Of a stretch of 64,000 nucleotides of DNA, positions 53,323 to 62,034 are shown piece after piece (position 1 is the stretch's first letter; the number at the start of each line of letters is the position of its first letter). The notes below the pieces were generated by a model. That model was not told the DNA's origin. It did not search any database and saw nothing but the letters and a program-made list of their open reading frames with translations. The stretch spans positions 39,051-103,050 of the forward strand of contig CAYGZC010000329.1 in the NCBI GenBank assembly GCA_964354225.1. The letters run 5' to 3'. Made by a program: the position numbers and the translations under genes. Source of the stretch: CAYGZC01 sp964354225 (GTDB lineage Bacteria > Bacteroidota > Ignavibacteria > UBA10030 > SZUA-254).

Positions 53323-54401
53323 AGAAAGTAATCTTCAAGGGTTTTTTTGACGGAGATACAGGATATATTGTTGCCTCAAAAAAGTATCCCTTGGCTATCA
53401 AAGAAGCTGGAATCGAGTGTGAAATTGAACCACTCCGACCGTTGGAAGAAAAGAATCCGCTGAAGGATATGGTAGTTAAAGATAAGAGTAATTCTCTTAC
53501 TATATTACACCAAGTTCCCGATACGTCGGATAATGAGGAAGCCTACTTCACCGTTACCGAGGTAGACATTCCTCAGACAAGGTGGTGGATACCCTTTAGT
53601 AGAGCTAAACTTATTCTTACACAAAGTACTTTCTGTAAGAAGGCATTTGCTCGAATACCGGGCGTTGATGGAAATAAGATCCATGTTGTAAATTTTATTT
53701 TGGATGATATCTATAAACCGGAAGGAGAAATTAAACGATTATACCATCCCATTGATGGAGATTTCCTTCGTCCGCCGCCATTCATTATTGGTTCTGCTTT
53801 CGATTGGGTTATCCGAAAGAAACCAGAAATTATGTGGAAAGCCTTTATTGAGGAATTTCCGTTGAAAGAATATCCAATGTTATTGTTTGTCAACAGAATG
53901 ACGATTATTCCGCAGCACACCAAATGGAAATACGAATTTAATCAATATACCGAAAAAGATCCGCGTATTACCTTTATCACACAGAAAATAGATGATATGC
54001 CATCTTTTTACCGGTCTCTGGATTGCTACTGTTCACCTACAGCCGGTGAAGGTTGGGGTGCTACACTTTGTGAGGCTATGGCTTGTGGTATTCCCACAAT
54101 AGGATCACGCTACAGCGGAAATCTCGATTTTATGAATGATACCAACAGTTATCTAACCGATGTTGGAGACTGGGAATATATTGGTAATGAAGCCTACAAA
54201 CGCAATAGTTATCAATATGATTATCAGCGTTGGAAAGTACCAAAGATAGCCGGTATCCGTAAAGCGATGCGTGAAATCTATGAACTAAAAATGAGCGGCA
54301 AACCAAATCAACGTGCTTTAGAAGGAAAGAAAGTGGCGGAGAAATATACAATAAAGAATGCCGCCGCACAGTTCAAAGCCGCATTAGAGGATTATTTATG
54401 A
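53319..54401 (+). CDS. Glycosyltransferase, GT-B type
   Basis: The 360-residue protein contains SFYRSLDCYCSPTAGEGWGATLCEAMACGIPTIGSRYSG (~225-265), the C-terminal nucleotide-sugar site of GT4-like enzymes (E-G-W-G...E-A-M-A-C-G-x-P). An N-terminal domain opens VIFKGFFDGDTGYIVASK. Distant from the first GT-B, so it probably adds a different sugar or linkage. Confidence 0.85.
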   Translation: MKKVIFKGFFDGDTGYIVASKKYPLAIKEAGIECEIEPLRPLEEKNPLKDMVVKDKSNSLTILHQVPDTSDNEEAYFTVTEVDIPQTRWWIPFSRAKLILTQSTFCKKAFARIPGVDGNKIHVVNFILDDIYKPEGEIKRLYHPIDGDFLRPPPFIIGSAFDWVIRKKPEIMWKAFIEEFPLKEYPMLLFVNRMTIIPQHTKWKYEFNQYTEKDPRITFITQKIDDMPSFYRSLDCYCSPTAGEGWGATLCEAMACGIPTIGSRYSGNLDFMNDTNSYLTDVGDWEYIGNEAYKRNSYQYDYQRWKVPKIAGIRKAMREIYELKMSGKPNQRALEGKKVAEKYTIKNAAAQFKAALEDYL

Positions 54402-55282
54402 AATGGACCATCTTAATGCCTGTTCTTAATGAGGTCGATATCATAGAAAGTAAATTGGAATATCTGAAATCGATAGGAAGAACCGTGGTTGTTGAAGGTA
54501 GTATTCCACAAACCTATGATGTAGGACCGAATGGATTATCAACCGATGGTACCACCGAGATTCTGAAATCCTATTCCGATAAAATTAATTATATAGCTGG
54601 AGGAAAATACAAGGATAGAAAGGATCTTCAGAATGCCGCTCTTTTCTATATTCACAAGAATTTTCCAGAAACAGAAATTCTCTGGACTGTCGGTACGGAT
54701 GAATTTATTTCTATGGATGCTAAGAGCATAATAGATAAATATTTTGAAACCGCAAAGGGTTGGCTCCTTTATTGGGACTTACTTAATCTTGCAGATCCGA
54801 CCAGAGGGTTTAAGGATAACGCACCAATAAGCCGTCCTTTTCCCTTCTCACCTGGAAAAATAATTACGGCAGGTATATTTCACGAACGATTCTATCGATA
54901 TCGGAATGATTTGAATTATCTAAATGCACATTGTATGGGAGATTCTTTCGGACGTCCTTTGTATATGCACCCTGACTATTATTTTCATAGACATTTATTT
55001 ATACCAGATACAAAGGATAAAATCTTCCATTACAAATATATCGATGGACTTAGGAAGCTTTTAAAAGCAGAAATGAGTTATTTGGTGGAAGATGAACGGA
55101 TGATTCCAAATTCAGAGGAAAACTTTGATCGGGCTAAAGAAACACTAAAAAAGAAATTCGAGAAAGATGAAGTTTCTATTAAAAAGGAATGGCATCCGAT
55201 TGAGGTTCAAAAGTCGAAATGGTTCAAGTATGAACCGATTACTTACAACTGGAATATCAGTTTAGATCAGGTGTTATTATAA
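54398..55282 (+). CDS. Glycosyltransferase, GT2-like (GT-A fold)
   Basis: TILMPVLNEVDIIESKLEYL opens as GT2 enzymes do. TEILWTVGTDEFISMDA (~104-120) supplies a D-x-D/E-like metal site, and DPTRGFKDNAP and HPDYYFHRHLF follow. Length is 294. It overlaps the previous gene (ATGA), completing a three-enzyme glycan pathway. The product may decorate the capsid or tail, or modified DNA bases. Confidence 0.7.
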   Translation: MKWTILMPVLNEVDIIESKLEYLKSIGRTVVVEGSIPQTYDVGPNGLSTDGTTEILKSYSDKINYIAGGKYKDRKDLQNAALFYIHKNFPETEILWTVGTDEFISMDAKSIIDKYFETAKGWLLYWDLLNLADPTRGFKDNAPISRPFPFSPGKIITAGIFHERFYRYRNDLNYLNAHCMGDSFGRPLYMHPDYYFHRHLFIPDTKDKIFHYKYIDGLRKLLKAEMSYLVEDERMIPNSEENFDRAKETLKKKFEKDEVSIKKEWHPIEVQKSKWFKYEPITYNWNISLDQVLL

Positions 55283-56272
55283 ATGACGAAACGTCCCGAA
55301 ACAAAGGAAGAATTTATATCCAAGTATAAGGAACTGAAGGAAGACAAAAAAGAAGTAGCAAAATTTTATGATGTCAACCTTACTACCATATACAATTGGA
55401 TACAAATTTATCAGATTGGTGTAGAAGCAAGCTTTAGTTCACCAAAAGAAATATCTGTGGAAGACTATTTAGATATTCATCGAAAAAGTATTATTAAGCC
55501 GAGAGAACGGGAAGCAACCGTTTCAATACCTAATACCGTTCTTATAGTCTGTATGTCCGACATGCATCTTGGAAGTGCATTTTTAAACGACAAAATGCTT
55601 GAAGATGATATCAGAGATATTCCGAATATCGATGGTGTCTATGCGGTATTTGCGGGTGATATCATAGATATGACGGGAACAGGACCACGGGATCTTTCCT
55701 TTGAACAAATCTTTTCTAATCCGAAATACGGAAAGGATTGGGCTAAGAAAGTAATGGAAAGAATATCCCATAAAATGTTGGCTATTGTTTCAGGCTGTCA
55801 TGACAATTGGGAATATAGCGAGACCGGTGAATATTTTGGAGACGAGTTGGCAAAACAAACCGTAACCAATATATTTGTTCCAGATGCCATTCTCCTTACC
55901 TTGAAAATAGGAAAGCAGAAATATCCCGTTTATATCCGCCATAAACTTACCAATGGTTCCAATGTGAATATGTCACATGCTATGTTTCGTATGGTAAGAG
56001 AACTAATTGATTTTGATGTAGGAGTGGAAGCACATAGACATACTCCAGCTATCACGGTACAAAATATAAGAGATAAAACCATTACGGTTGTAAATTGTGG
56101 TTCCTATAAGAAGTTAGATACTTATGGACATAAGAAAGCTTATGTACAGCAACAACAGAGTATTCCTGGTTTTATTCTCGATGGTAATAGCCATAATGTT
56201 ATTCCGTTTTTTAATTGGCGTGACGGAGTTAAACTGCTTGAGGCCATGCGCAATGACCATTCATGCGGATGA
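55283..56272 (+). CDS. Calcineurin-like metallophosphatase with N-terminal HTH
   Basis: Residues ~1-50 form a helix-turn-helix (KKEVAKFYDVNLTTIYNWIQIY). MSDMHLGS (~92-99), GDIID (~127), GCHDNW (~172) and VGVEAHRHTPA (~252) give the metallophosphoesterase motifs DxH, GDxxD, GNHD-like and GHxH-like. Phage homologues include DNA/RNA end phosphatases and Mre11-like enzymes; the HTH suggests DNA targeting. Starts one base after the previous stop. Confidence 0.8.
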   Translation: MTKRPETKEEFISKYKELKEDKKEVAKFYDVNLTTIYNWIQIYQIGVEASFSSPKEISVEDYLDIHRKSIIKPREREATVSIPNTVLIVCMSDMHLGSAFLNDKMLEDDIRDIPNIDGVYAVFAGDIIDMTGTGPRDLSFEQIFSNPKYGKDWAKKVMERISHKMLAIVSGCHDNWEYSETGEYFGDELAKQTVTNIFVPDAILLTLKIGKQKYPVYIRHKLTNGSNVNMSHAMFRMVRELIDFDVGVEAHRHTPAITVQNIRDKTITVVNCGSYKKLDTYGHKKAYVQQQQSIPGFILDGNSHNVIPFFNWRDGVKLLEAMRNDHSCG

Positions 56273-56639
56273 AACAGTAATAACTAATATGGGAAAAATA
56301 CCATTACGTGCTATTACTAAGACTATGGAACTTGATACACCTTCTGGTATGCAACGTGTAAGAGGATATCTCTTTACACATTATACCGGAATTTTTTGTC
56401 GTTTTTTTATAGAGAAACTTAAATTTGTCACCAGCGCAGATCATCTGGTGTTTAAAGATAATAACCAAAAAGTCGAGGCCAGAAGTATTAAGATAGGTGA
56501 TAAAATAAAGTTCAAAAAAGGATTTCTGGCGGTAGATAATCTTATCCTTATAAAAGGATTTGCTAATATGGTTAGGTTGGTTAGTTATGATGTGGATGGT
56601 TATTATTATCTTGCCAACGGCTTGTTAGTAACAAATTAA
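56253..56639 (+). CDS. Stand-alone HINT (hedgehog/intein) domain protein
   Basis: The 128-residue protein reads as an intein without exteins: ADETVITNMGKIP (block A-like), KFVTSADHLVF (block B, T-x-x-H), KVEARSIKIGDKI, and VSYDVDGYYYLANGLLVTN (blocks F/G, ending in Asn). The open frame continues upstream with a Cys two codons before the ATG, inside the metallophosphatase gene. As annotated, the N-terminal nucleophile Cys is absent. It may be a relic, or it may cleave in trans or by coupling. Confidence 0.65.
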   Translation: MTIHADETVITNMGKIPLRAITKTMELDTPSGMQRVRGYLFTHYTGIFCRFFIEKLKFVTSADHLVFKDNNQKVEARSIKIGDKIKFKKGFLAVDNLILIKGFANMVRLVSYDVDGYYYLANGLLVTN

Positions 56640-56673
56640 AAGGTTTTTTATAATATCATTTCCTTATTATTTT

Positions 56674-56955
56674 ATGAGTGAAGAAGAGGAAGATGATGAA
56701 CTTAGTGAAGTAACTTCTTTCATTGAGAAATGTAGCGATGTGACACTTATCTTAAATAAGATTAGTCCGTTAGTCGAAGGAATCAAATCCAAGAAGACCA
56801 GATTGGTTATTGATGTTATGATTCAAAGCATAATGAAGATTGCGAACGATTTTCGAAGTCTTCTTAAATACATGAATATAATGAAGGAATTAAATCTTGA
56901 CACTGCCGATATGCCTACCTTCGAAAGCCTTGACAATGACAGCCTTTATGCATAA
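56674..56955 (+). CDS. Acidic helical protein, 93 aa
   Basis: Opens MSEEEEDDELSEV and continues as helices (VTLILNKISPLVEGIKSKKTRLVIDVMIQSIMKIAND). ATG follows a short T4 run. No family recognised. It precedes the promoter of the reductase gene. Confidence 0.45.
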   Translation: MSEEEEDDELSEVTSFIEKCSDVTLILNKISPLVEGIKSKKTRLVIDVMIQSIMKIANDFRSLLKYMNIMKELNLDTADMPTFESLDNDSLYA

Positions 56956-56995
56956 TCCTTTAAAGACTAAGCCCTTTCGAACTTCTTAGGGAAAG

Positions 56996-57004
56996 TTTTT
57001 ATAT
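56996..57004 (+). promoter_or_regulatory. TATA-like box and SD before nrdD
   Basis: TTTTTATAT, preceded by GGGAAAG (BRE-like purines), lies 45-53 bases upstream of the ATG at 57049. TGGAGG at 57035-57040 is a strong SD with 8-base spacing. This is one of few genes with its own apparent promoter and leader in the right half, suggesting independent control of the reductase. Confidence 0.45.
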
Positions 57005-57048
57005 CAGTTTTTCTTATCTAACCTTACATCATTCTGGAGGCGAAATTT

Positions 57049-58875
57049 ATGCTAACTTTTAAAGAAGAGATGGAAAGATCATGTACCGTGAATGCTCAAC
57101 AAATCCTCGGTTTAAATAGAATGAATCCATTAGATAACGCAGAAAATTATTTTAAAAATCAGACGGTCGGTCTAACTAGTATTGATCCGAACGCGAATGT
57201 AGGACAAATTAGTCCAAACAGTTTTATGGCAGAAATGGCTAAACCCTTTTTGAAATTGTACTTCTATAAACGACTCTACGAAGCCGGGCAAAAAATTTAT
57301 GGAGAATGGTTTTCTCTTAAACATATATTTAACGGTGATGTCTATTTACATGACGCTACTAAAATACAGCCCTATTGTGTAGGAGTATCCGCTTTGGATA
57401 TCCTCACCGAAGGACGTCCGTATTCTATTCCTATAGCGAAACCGGCAAAACGACTGGAATCCTATATGGGACAATTAACGGAATATATGATGGATTGTAG
57501 TCAGGAGTGGGCCGGTGCTGTTGCTGTGACGGATCTGGTACCATGTATGGCCTGGTTTGTAGAAAAAGGGAAGGGAAGATTGGGTCTTGAAATTATTCCA
57601 TATATCGATAAGGAAATCGAAAATGTGTTTCAAAGCTTTGTACATGTTCTGAACAATAAATTTCGGGTGGGCGGTGATTCACCGTTTACTAATATTAGTG
57701 TGAATAGTAAGGATGTGTATGATGATATCTTTAATCATTACACCTTTCCCGATGGAAAAACAGTACAGGATATGTGGAAAACGATAGATAAAATTCAACG
57801 GATTATTGTAAACTTCATGGAAAAAGGACAATCAAACGGTCTCCCGTATCGTTTTCCGATACTGACCGCAAACTTTAAATCAAATGGAAGAGAACAGAAC
57901 ACGGAATGGTTCAAATGGATCGCAGAAAAAAATGCCAAAGGTTTTATGAATGTAAACTTCGCGGAGAGATTCGCGATGTGTTGCCGCCTAAACTTGGAAT
58001 TCGACTTCAAACAAAACTCCTTCGGAGGCGGAGGTGTAAAGCTCGGTTCAATGCGTGTTGCGAATGTAAATCTACCAAGAATGGCATACCTTGTTTCAAA
58101 GGAAAAACCGGCTGATATTGAACTAGCTTTTTATAGTAATATCTCGAACACCATAGATCATGCTATAGAATATCTGGTATCCTATTCTCAGGTGTTTAAT
58201 GAACTGGTAAAGATCGGATATCTTAAATTCTTTCGGGAACCGTCTGCGTGGTTTACCACGTCGATGTTTTTTGCTACTGTAGGATTTTGTGGGATCTATG
58301 ATGCCGCAGAAATGATTGCTAAAAAAACAGGTTCCGATGTGTTCCAAATTGAAGAAAAAGTTATTGATATCTTTCTGGCAAAAACCAGAGAGAAGAGTAA
58401 CGGAATCAAATTCAATGTGGAAGAAGTACCCTCGGAATCAGCTGCAGGTACAATGGCAAAATTCAATCGGGATTTCGGAGAAAAGAAAATCTATTATAGT
58501 AACCAGTTTGTTCCGTTAAATCTGGATATACCGTTAAACAAACGGATAGAGATAGAAGCTCGATTACAATCCAGACTCACGGGTGGGGGCATGACCTTCC
58601 TGAATTTCGATGCACCGCTCAGTCCCGAACAATCACTTTCTCTTCACAAGAAACTAATGGACATGAGATTTCATGGACAGTTTTGTATTAATTATGGTTT
58701 CACCCAATGTTTAGATTGTGAAAAAGTGCAGTACGGAATCCATGATAAATGTGAATGTGAAAGTAAAAATGTGTTAAACATAAGTCGAGTGGTTGGCTAT
58801 TATGCAGTAGCACAACATGCCGCAAAAAGTAAATACAGCGAGATTATGGAACGGCGGGTCTATAGTAGCATTTAA
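57049..58875 (+). CDS. nrdD: Anaerobic ribonucleoside-triphosphate reductase (class III, NrdD)
   Basis: The 608-residue length fits NrdD. GDVYLHDATKIQPYCVGVSA (~95-115) and the central DLVPCMAWF resemble the catalytic barrel. CLDCEKVQYGIHDKCEC (~556-572) is the C-terminal zinc site. SRVVGYYAV (~579-587) contains the glycyl radical Gly, ~25 residues from the end, as in T4 and bacterial NrdD. The ATP-cone domain is absent, which viral versions often lack. It makes deoxynucleotides under anoxic conditions and is activated by the NrdG at 45945. Confidence 0.92.
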   Translation: MLTFKEEMERSCTVNAQQILGLNRMNPLDNAENYFKNQTVGLTSIDPNANVGQISPNSFMAEMAKPFLKLYFYKRLYEAGQKIYGEWFSLKHIFNGDVYLHDATKIQPYCVGVSALDILTEGRPYSIPIAKPAKRLESYMGQLTEYMMDCSQEWAGAVAVTDLVPCMAWFVEKGKGRLGLEIIPYIDKEIENVFQSFVHVLNNKFRVGGDSPFTNISVNSKDVYDDIFNHYTFPDGKTVQDMWKTIDKIQRIIVNFMEKGQSNGLPYRFPILTANFKSNGREQNTEWFKWIAEKNAKGFMNVNFAERFAMCCRLNLEFDFKQNSFGGGGVKLGSMRVANVNLPRMAYLVSKEKPADIELAFYSNISNTIDHAIEYLVSYSQVFNELVKIGYLKFFREPSAWFTTSMFFATVGFCGIYDAAEMIAKKTGSDVFQIEEKVIDIFLAKTREKSNGIKFNVEEVPSESAAGTMAKFNRDFGEKKIYYSNQFVPLNLDIPLNKRIEIEARLQSRLTGGGMTFLNFDAPLSPEQSLSLHKKLMDMRFHGQFCINYGFTQCLDCEKVQYGIHDKCECESKNVLNISRVVGYYAVAQHAAKSKYSEIMERRVYSSI

Positions 58876-58900
58876 AGGCAAGGATTCTTTTTTTCTATAT

Positions 58901-59653
58901 ATGCAAAAACCGTATTATTTATTTTTATTGCTGCTCTTTCCCCTTGGATTTCTCACCGCTTTTTACGGATTTCCTCAGGTGATTGAGCGTCCAGCCGGAT
59001 TAGGTGTTTCGATTACATCCTTCGAGGATGGTGCAATTGTGCATTCAAAGGTGGTTATTGACGCCTCTTTTGATGGTGATGTGCAAAGTATTGCTGTCAA
59101 AATTAATGGAAAGGAATATGCAAATTATGTTCCTTATATATGGAATAATATTCTCGAACCTGCTGGAGAATACCTAATATCGGTAGAAGCAACTGATATA
59201 ACCGATTCAGTTTCATCTGCTGAAAAGACCGTGATCATTCCAGAATATGAAGTTTATACACCAGAGAACTTTACCTGTACCGAAGATATTGTGATTCATA
59301 AAGGCCAAACTGTTATTTGGAGAGATGGAATCTTTAATTGTTCTATTCCTTTTGTAGATAACGGTATTAATATAAATTACTATAAAAGTCTATTTATTAA
59401 TATATACGGTTATCTATGGTTATTAAATGTAACATTAAAATCTCCAGATATGATATCTTTAGAACAAGATGGATACTTTAAAGTCGAAAATACTACTTTT
59501 GATTATCCAAGTGGACAATCTCAAATATGGATGACAGGAAAAAGTACCTTTGAATCTATAAACAGTATTTATAAAAGTGTTGTCGTACTTAGTGTTAATT
59601 GTAATATTATAATTGATGAAAATTCGGAAGGAACTGTATCCTATGCTTTTTAA
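58901..59653 (+). CDS. Membrane-anchored Ig-like surface protein, 250 aa
   Basis: An N-terminal hydrophobic anchor or signal (YYLFLLLLFPLGFLTAFYGF, residues ~4-23) is followed by an Ig-like domain of the 'PY-xW' type (IAVKINGKEYANYVPYIWNNILEPAGEYLISVEATD). After it comes a beta-rich region reminiscent of parallel-beta surface proteins. It is probably displayed on the host surface or exported. ATG at 58901 is preferred over the in-frame start inside nrdD. It ends convergent with the minus-strand tail genes. Confidence 0.55.
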   Translation: MQKPYYLFLLLLFPLGFLTAFYGFPQVIERPAGLGVSITSFEDGAIVHSKVVIDASFDGDVQSIAVKINGKEYANYVPYIWNNILEPAGEYLISVEATDITDSVSSAEKTVIIPEYEVYTPENFTCTEDIVIHKGQTVIWRDGIFNCSIPFVDNGININYYKSLFINIYGYLWLLNVTLKSPDMISLEQDGYFKVENTTFDYPSGQSQIWMTGKSTFESINSIYKSVVVLSVNCNIIIDENSEGTVSYAF

Positions 59654-59668
59654 TTTTTTTAAAAAAAA

Positions 59669-61405
59669 TTATGATAATTGTGTATAATAAATCTGATATG
59701 CACAAGCTGAATCACATATTCTAACATCTACACGTAATCTACAGCCGTTGGCAATTATAAATGTAGCAGAATTTTTATTCGACCAGAATACTGCACTATA
59801 ATATGCACCAATTCCTCCAACTAAATATTCTCCATAAGTACTTCCACTTACATATAAATCTACAGCTATTGCATGTAATGTTGTATTAGAATATACATAT
59901 ACTGTATATGCTCTTGGATATCCTGAATCATTTGTAAAATTTTGATCTGTAGTATATTCATTGATATATTGCATATGTCCACATTTCGGAACCCGTGTAT
60001 CAGAAAGACGGGAATCTGAACAGGTAAATGTAGTTCCGATCTGTAAATTGGTAAAATAGGCATTATTTCCAGTGATATAATTCACACCTGTGACATATCC
60101 TATAAGTCCTGTGTTAAATAGTCCAGTTGCAGAGGTAATTTTATTGATAATATAGGCATTATTACCTGTGAGAAAGTTTACGCCAGTAAGATATCCAACA
60201 CTTCCTGAAATAAAAGTTCCTGTGGTTGCTGCTAAATTATATATAAAATGACCGTAGTTTCCTGTGAGAAAGTTTACGCCTGTTACATAACCTATTGCTC
60301 CTGTATACATAACACCTGTATTAAATACACCAGTTAAAGCTGCTACAGAATATAAATTTGTAATATTTTTATAGGAACCATAGATATCACCATTTAAGAT
60401 AGGAGCCTGAAAATTGGAGAAATAAGCATATTGTCCCGTGATATTCACACCAGATAATAGAGTTGCTTTTGCTGTTATACCGCTCATCATATTCATTTCG
60501 GTAATACTTTTACCGTTCGCTGCAACGTTATTAGAAAGAGTACCTAGACTTGAATTGGTAAAAACAGCATTTATTCCGGTGATAGCAGTAAAATTAACAT
60601 CGAGTCCTGTAAGTTGATTAAAGTATCCTTTTGATGTGATATTTATATAGTTACCGGTATAATCGTTGGTATCTATTTTAGCCAGTCCCGTGAGGATGGC
60701 ATTATTTCCGTTTACTATTTTTCCAACAGTAAAACGTTCCACATCCAATTCTTCGATATTACCGCTGGTAAACATTGCACGAACACCGGTTATTTCTTGT
60801 ATATATCCCGTATAGGATAACATTCTGGTACCTGTTAATTCCGTAAAGGTTCCGGTGGTGCTAAGAAATCTGGTACCACTTAATTCTATTACTATACCTG
60901 TGGTATAGTTCATAGTCGTTCCCGTAACATCGGCAAGAATAATAGGAGAAACAAATCGCTGTCGTTCGGTATTTATTTCAAGATATTGACCACCGGAAAG
61001 TTCCCGACTATTCTGTAGAATTTTAAAGGTTTCGCCATCCCGATAACCAAGTAGCATTCCTTCCCAGCCTGTTGTAGCCCAACCGGTTAATACACCACCA
61101 GTTGTGAGATAACAGAAATGAGTATTAATAAGTTCAAATTCACCGGCTTCAAGAACATTGAATCCTCCTGCTCTGAAATAGTAACAAGCAGTATTATGCA
61201 TGTTTATATCAACGTGCCAAGTAATTGTAGGAGCCTTTACTATCGAAAATCTATTTCCATCATTGTCCCGAACCATATTTTGAACTGCTTGTTGCAAACC
61301 AGGGTAGCCATCGGCTTCATTTCCCGATTCAAACAACTTCGGCATTATTTTTCGCCCGTATGATGGATACTGGTGAAAATTTCGGTAGTAGTCATTACTG
61401 TCCAT
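59669..61405 (-). CDS. Tail-fibre-like protein with TGVNFLTGN repeats, 578 aa
   Basis: Minus strand. The N-terminal ~130 residues look like an attachment domain; the middle is a long beta-rich Thr/Gly shaft (FLSTTGTFTELTGTRMLSYTG and similar). Three ~35-40-residue repeats carry GYVTGVNFLTGN/GYLTGVNFLTGN/GYVTGVNYITGN. The C-terminal ~100 residues form a distinct head domain, likely receptor-binding. GAGGGATAAAC precedes the ATG. It lies next to other tail genes. Confidence 0.7.
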   Translation of the reverse strand: MDSNDYYRNFHQYPSYGRKIMPKLFESGNEADGYPGLQQAVQNMVRDNDGNRFSIVKAPTITWHVDINMHNTACYYFRAGGFNVLEAGEFELINTHFCYLTTGGVLTGWATTGWEGMLLGYRDGETFKILQNSRELSGGQYLEINTERQRFVSPIILADVTGTTMNYTTGIVIELSGTRFLSTTGTFTELTGTRMLSYTGYIQEITGVRAMFTSGNIEELDVERFTVGKIVNGNNAILTGLAKIDTNDYTGNYINITSKGYFNQLTGLDVNFTAITGINAVFTNSSLGTLSNNVAANGKSITEMNMMSGITAKATLLSGVNITGQYAYFSNFQAPILNGDIYGSYKNITNLYSVAALTGVFNTGVMYTGAIGYVTGVNFLTGNYGHFIYNLAATTGTFISGSVGYLTGVNFLTGNNAYIINKITSATGLFNTGLIGYVTGVNYITGNNAYFTNLQIGTTFTCSDSRLSDTRVPKCGHMQYINEYTTDQNFTNDSGYPRAYTVYVYSNTTLHAIAVDLYVSGSTYGEYLVGGIGAYYSAVFWSNKNSATFIIANGCRLRVDVRICDSACAYQIYYTQLS

Positions 61406-61407
61406 GT

Positions 61408-62034
61408 TTATCCCTCAAAATCACTGAATATATATTTTATTTTTAGTGTATCTCCTTCTATTTTTGCAATTGGTTTTGCTACGTAATTTGATCCTTCTGT
61501 TGAAAATGTAACACCACGAACGATCATGGATCGTGCTCTATCTGCTTCTGTTGCTGTAGTAGATGTTGGATCATTACCAAGATCCGTACCACTGTACGTA
61601 AATATACCTATCTCGGTAATATAAACAGGTTCTCCAGAAAGATGTGTGACACGAGTATCATCTATATCAGCCCATAAATAAACTCCATTTCCAGCACGAA
61701 TACAGGTACATTGGGCTCTGGTGTCGCCTCCTATATATTCATCGGATAATTTCCAATCATTGTCAGCGACACCCTGCCAAGGACCAGTAACTGGCTTTGT
61801 TGTTACTCCAGTTGGGCCTGCTATATCGCTATTAGTTCTGGTACCGTAACCGACACCAATAAATCGAGGTCCATTCCATTTTCCCTGTCCTTCAGTTCCT
61901 GAAAGCCAACATACACTATTAAAGGCAAAGTCCAGCATAAATTGTTTGCCCGAATTTACAAAGTGATTTGGAAACTCAGAGATGAGTTCCAATTCACCGT
62001 TTTCCTTTTGTTTATAGACTTCAAATCTTCCCAT
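61408..62034 (-). CDS. Tail/baseplate-associated protein, 208 aa
   Basis: Minus strand. FPNHFVNSGKQFMLDFAF near the start and VYITEIGIFTYSGTDLG in the second half match a common class of phage tail-associated proteins ('EIGI' motif, N-terminal 'NxxVNxGxxxL') that sit at the fibre-baseplate junction. It lies between the fibre and the 470-aa baseplate-like protein. Its last codons GAG-GGA-TAA form the SD of the fibre gene. Confidence 0.65.
   Translation of the reverse strand: MGRFEVYKQKENGELELISEFPNHFVNSGKQFMLDFAFNSVCWLSGTEGQGKWNGPRFIGVGYGTRTNSDIAGPTGVTTKPVTGPWQGVADNDWKLSDEYIGGDTRAQCTCIRAGNGVYLWADIDDTRVTHLSGEPVYITEIGIFTYSGTDLGNDPTSTTATEADRARSMIVRGVTFSTEGSNYVAKPIAKIEGDTLKIKYIFSDFEG

Noticed and set aside
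56120..56272. Fusion of the metallophosphatase and HINT domain by a sequencing frameshift
   Set aside because: The phosphatase ends after all its motifs with a plausible length, and the HINT ORF has its own ATG with GAGG upstream. A frameshift is possible but not required, so it is kept as a question in the findings rather than as a feature.
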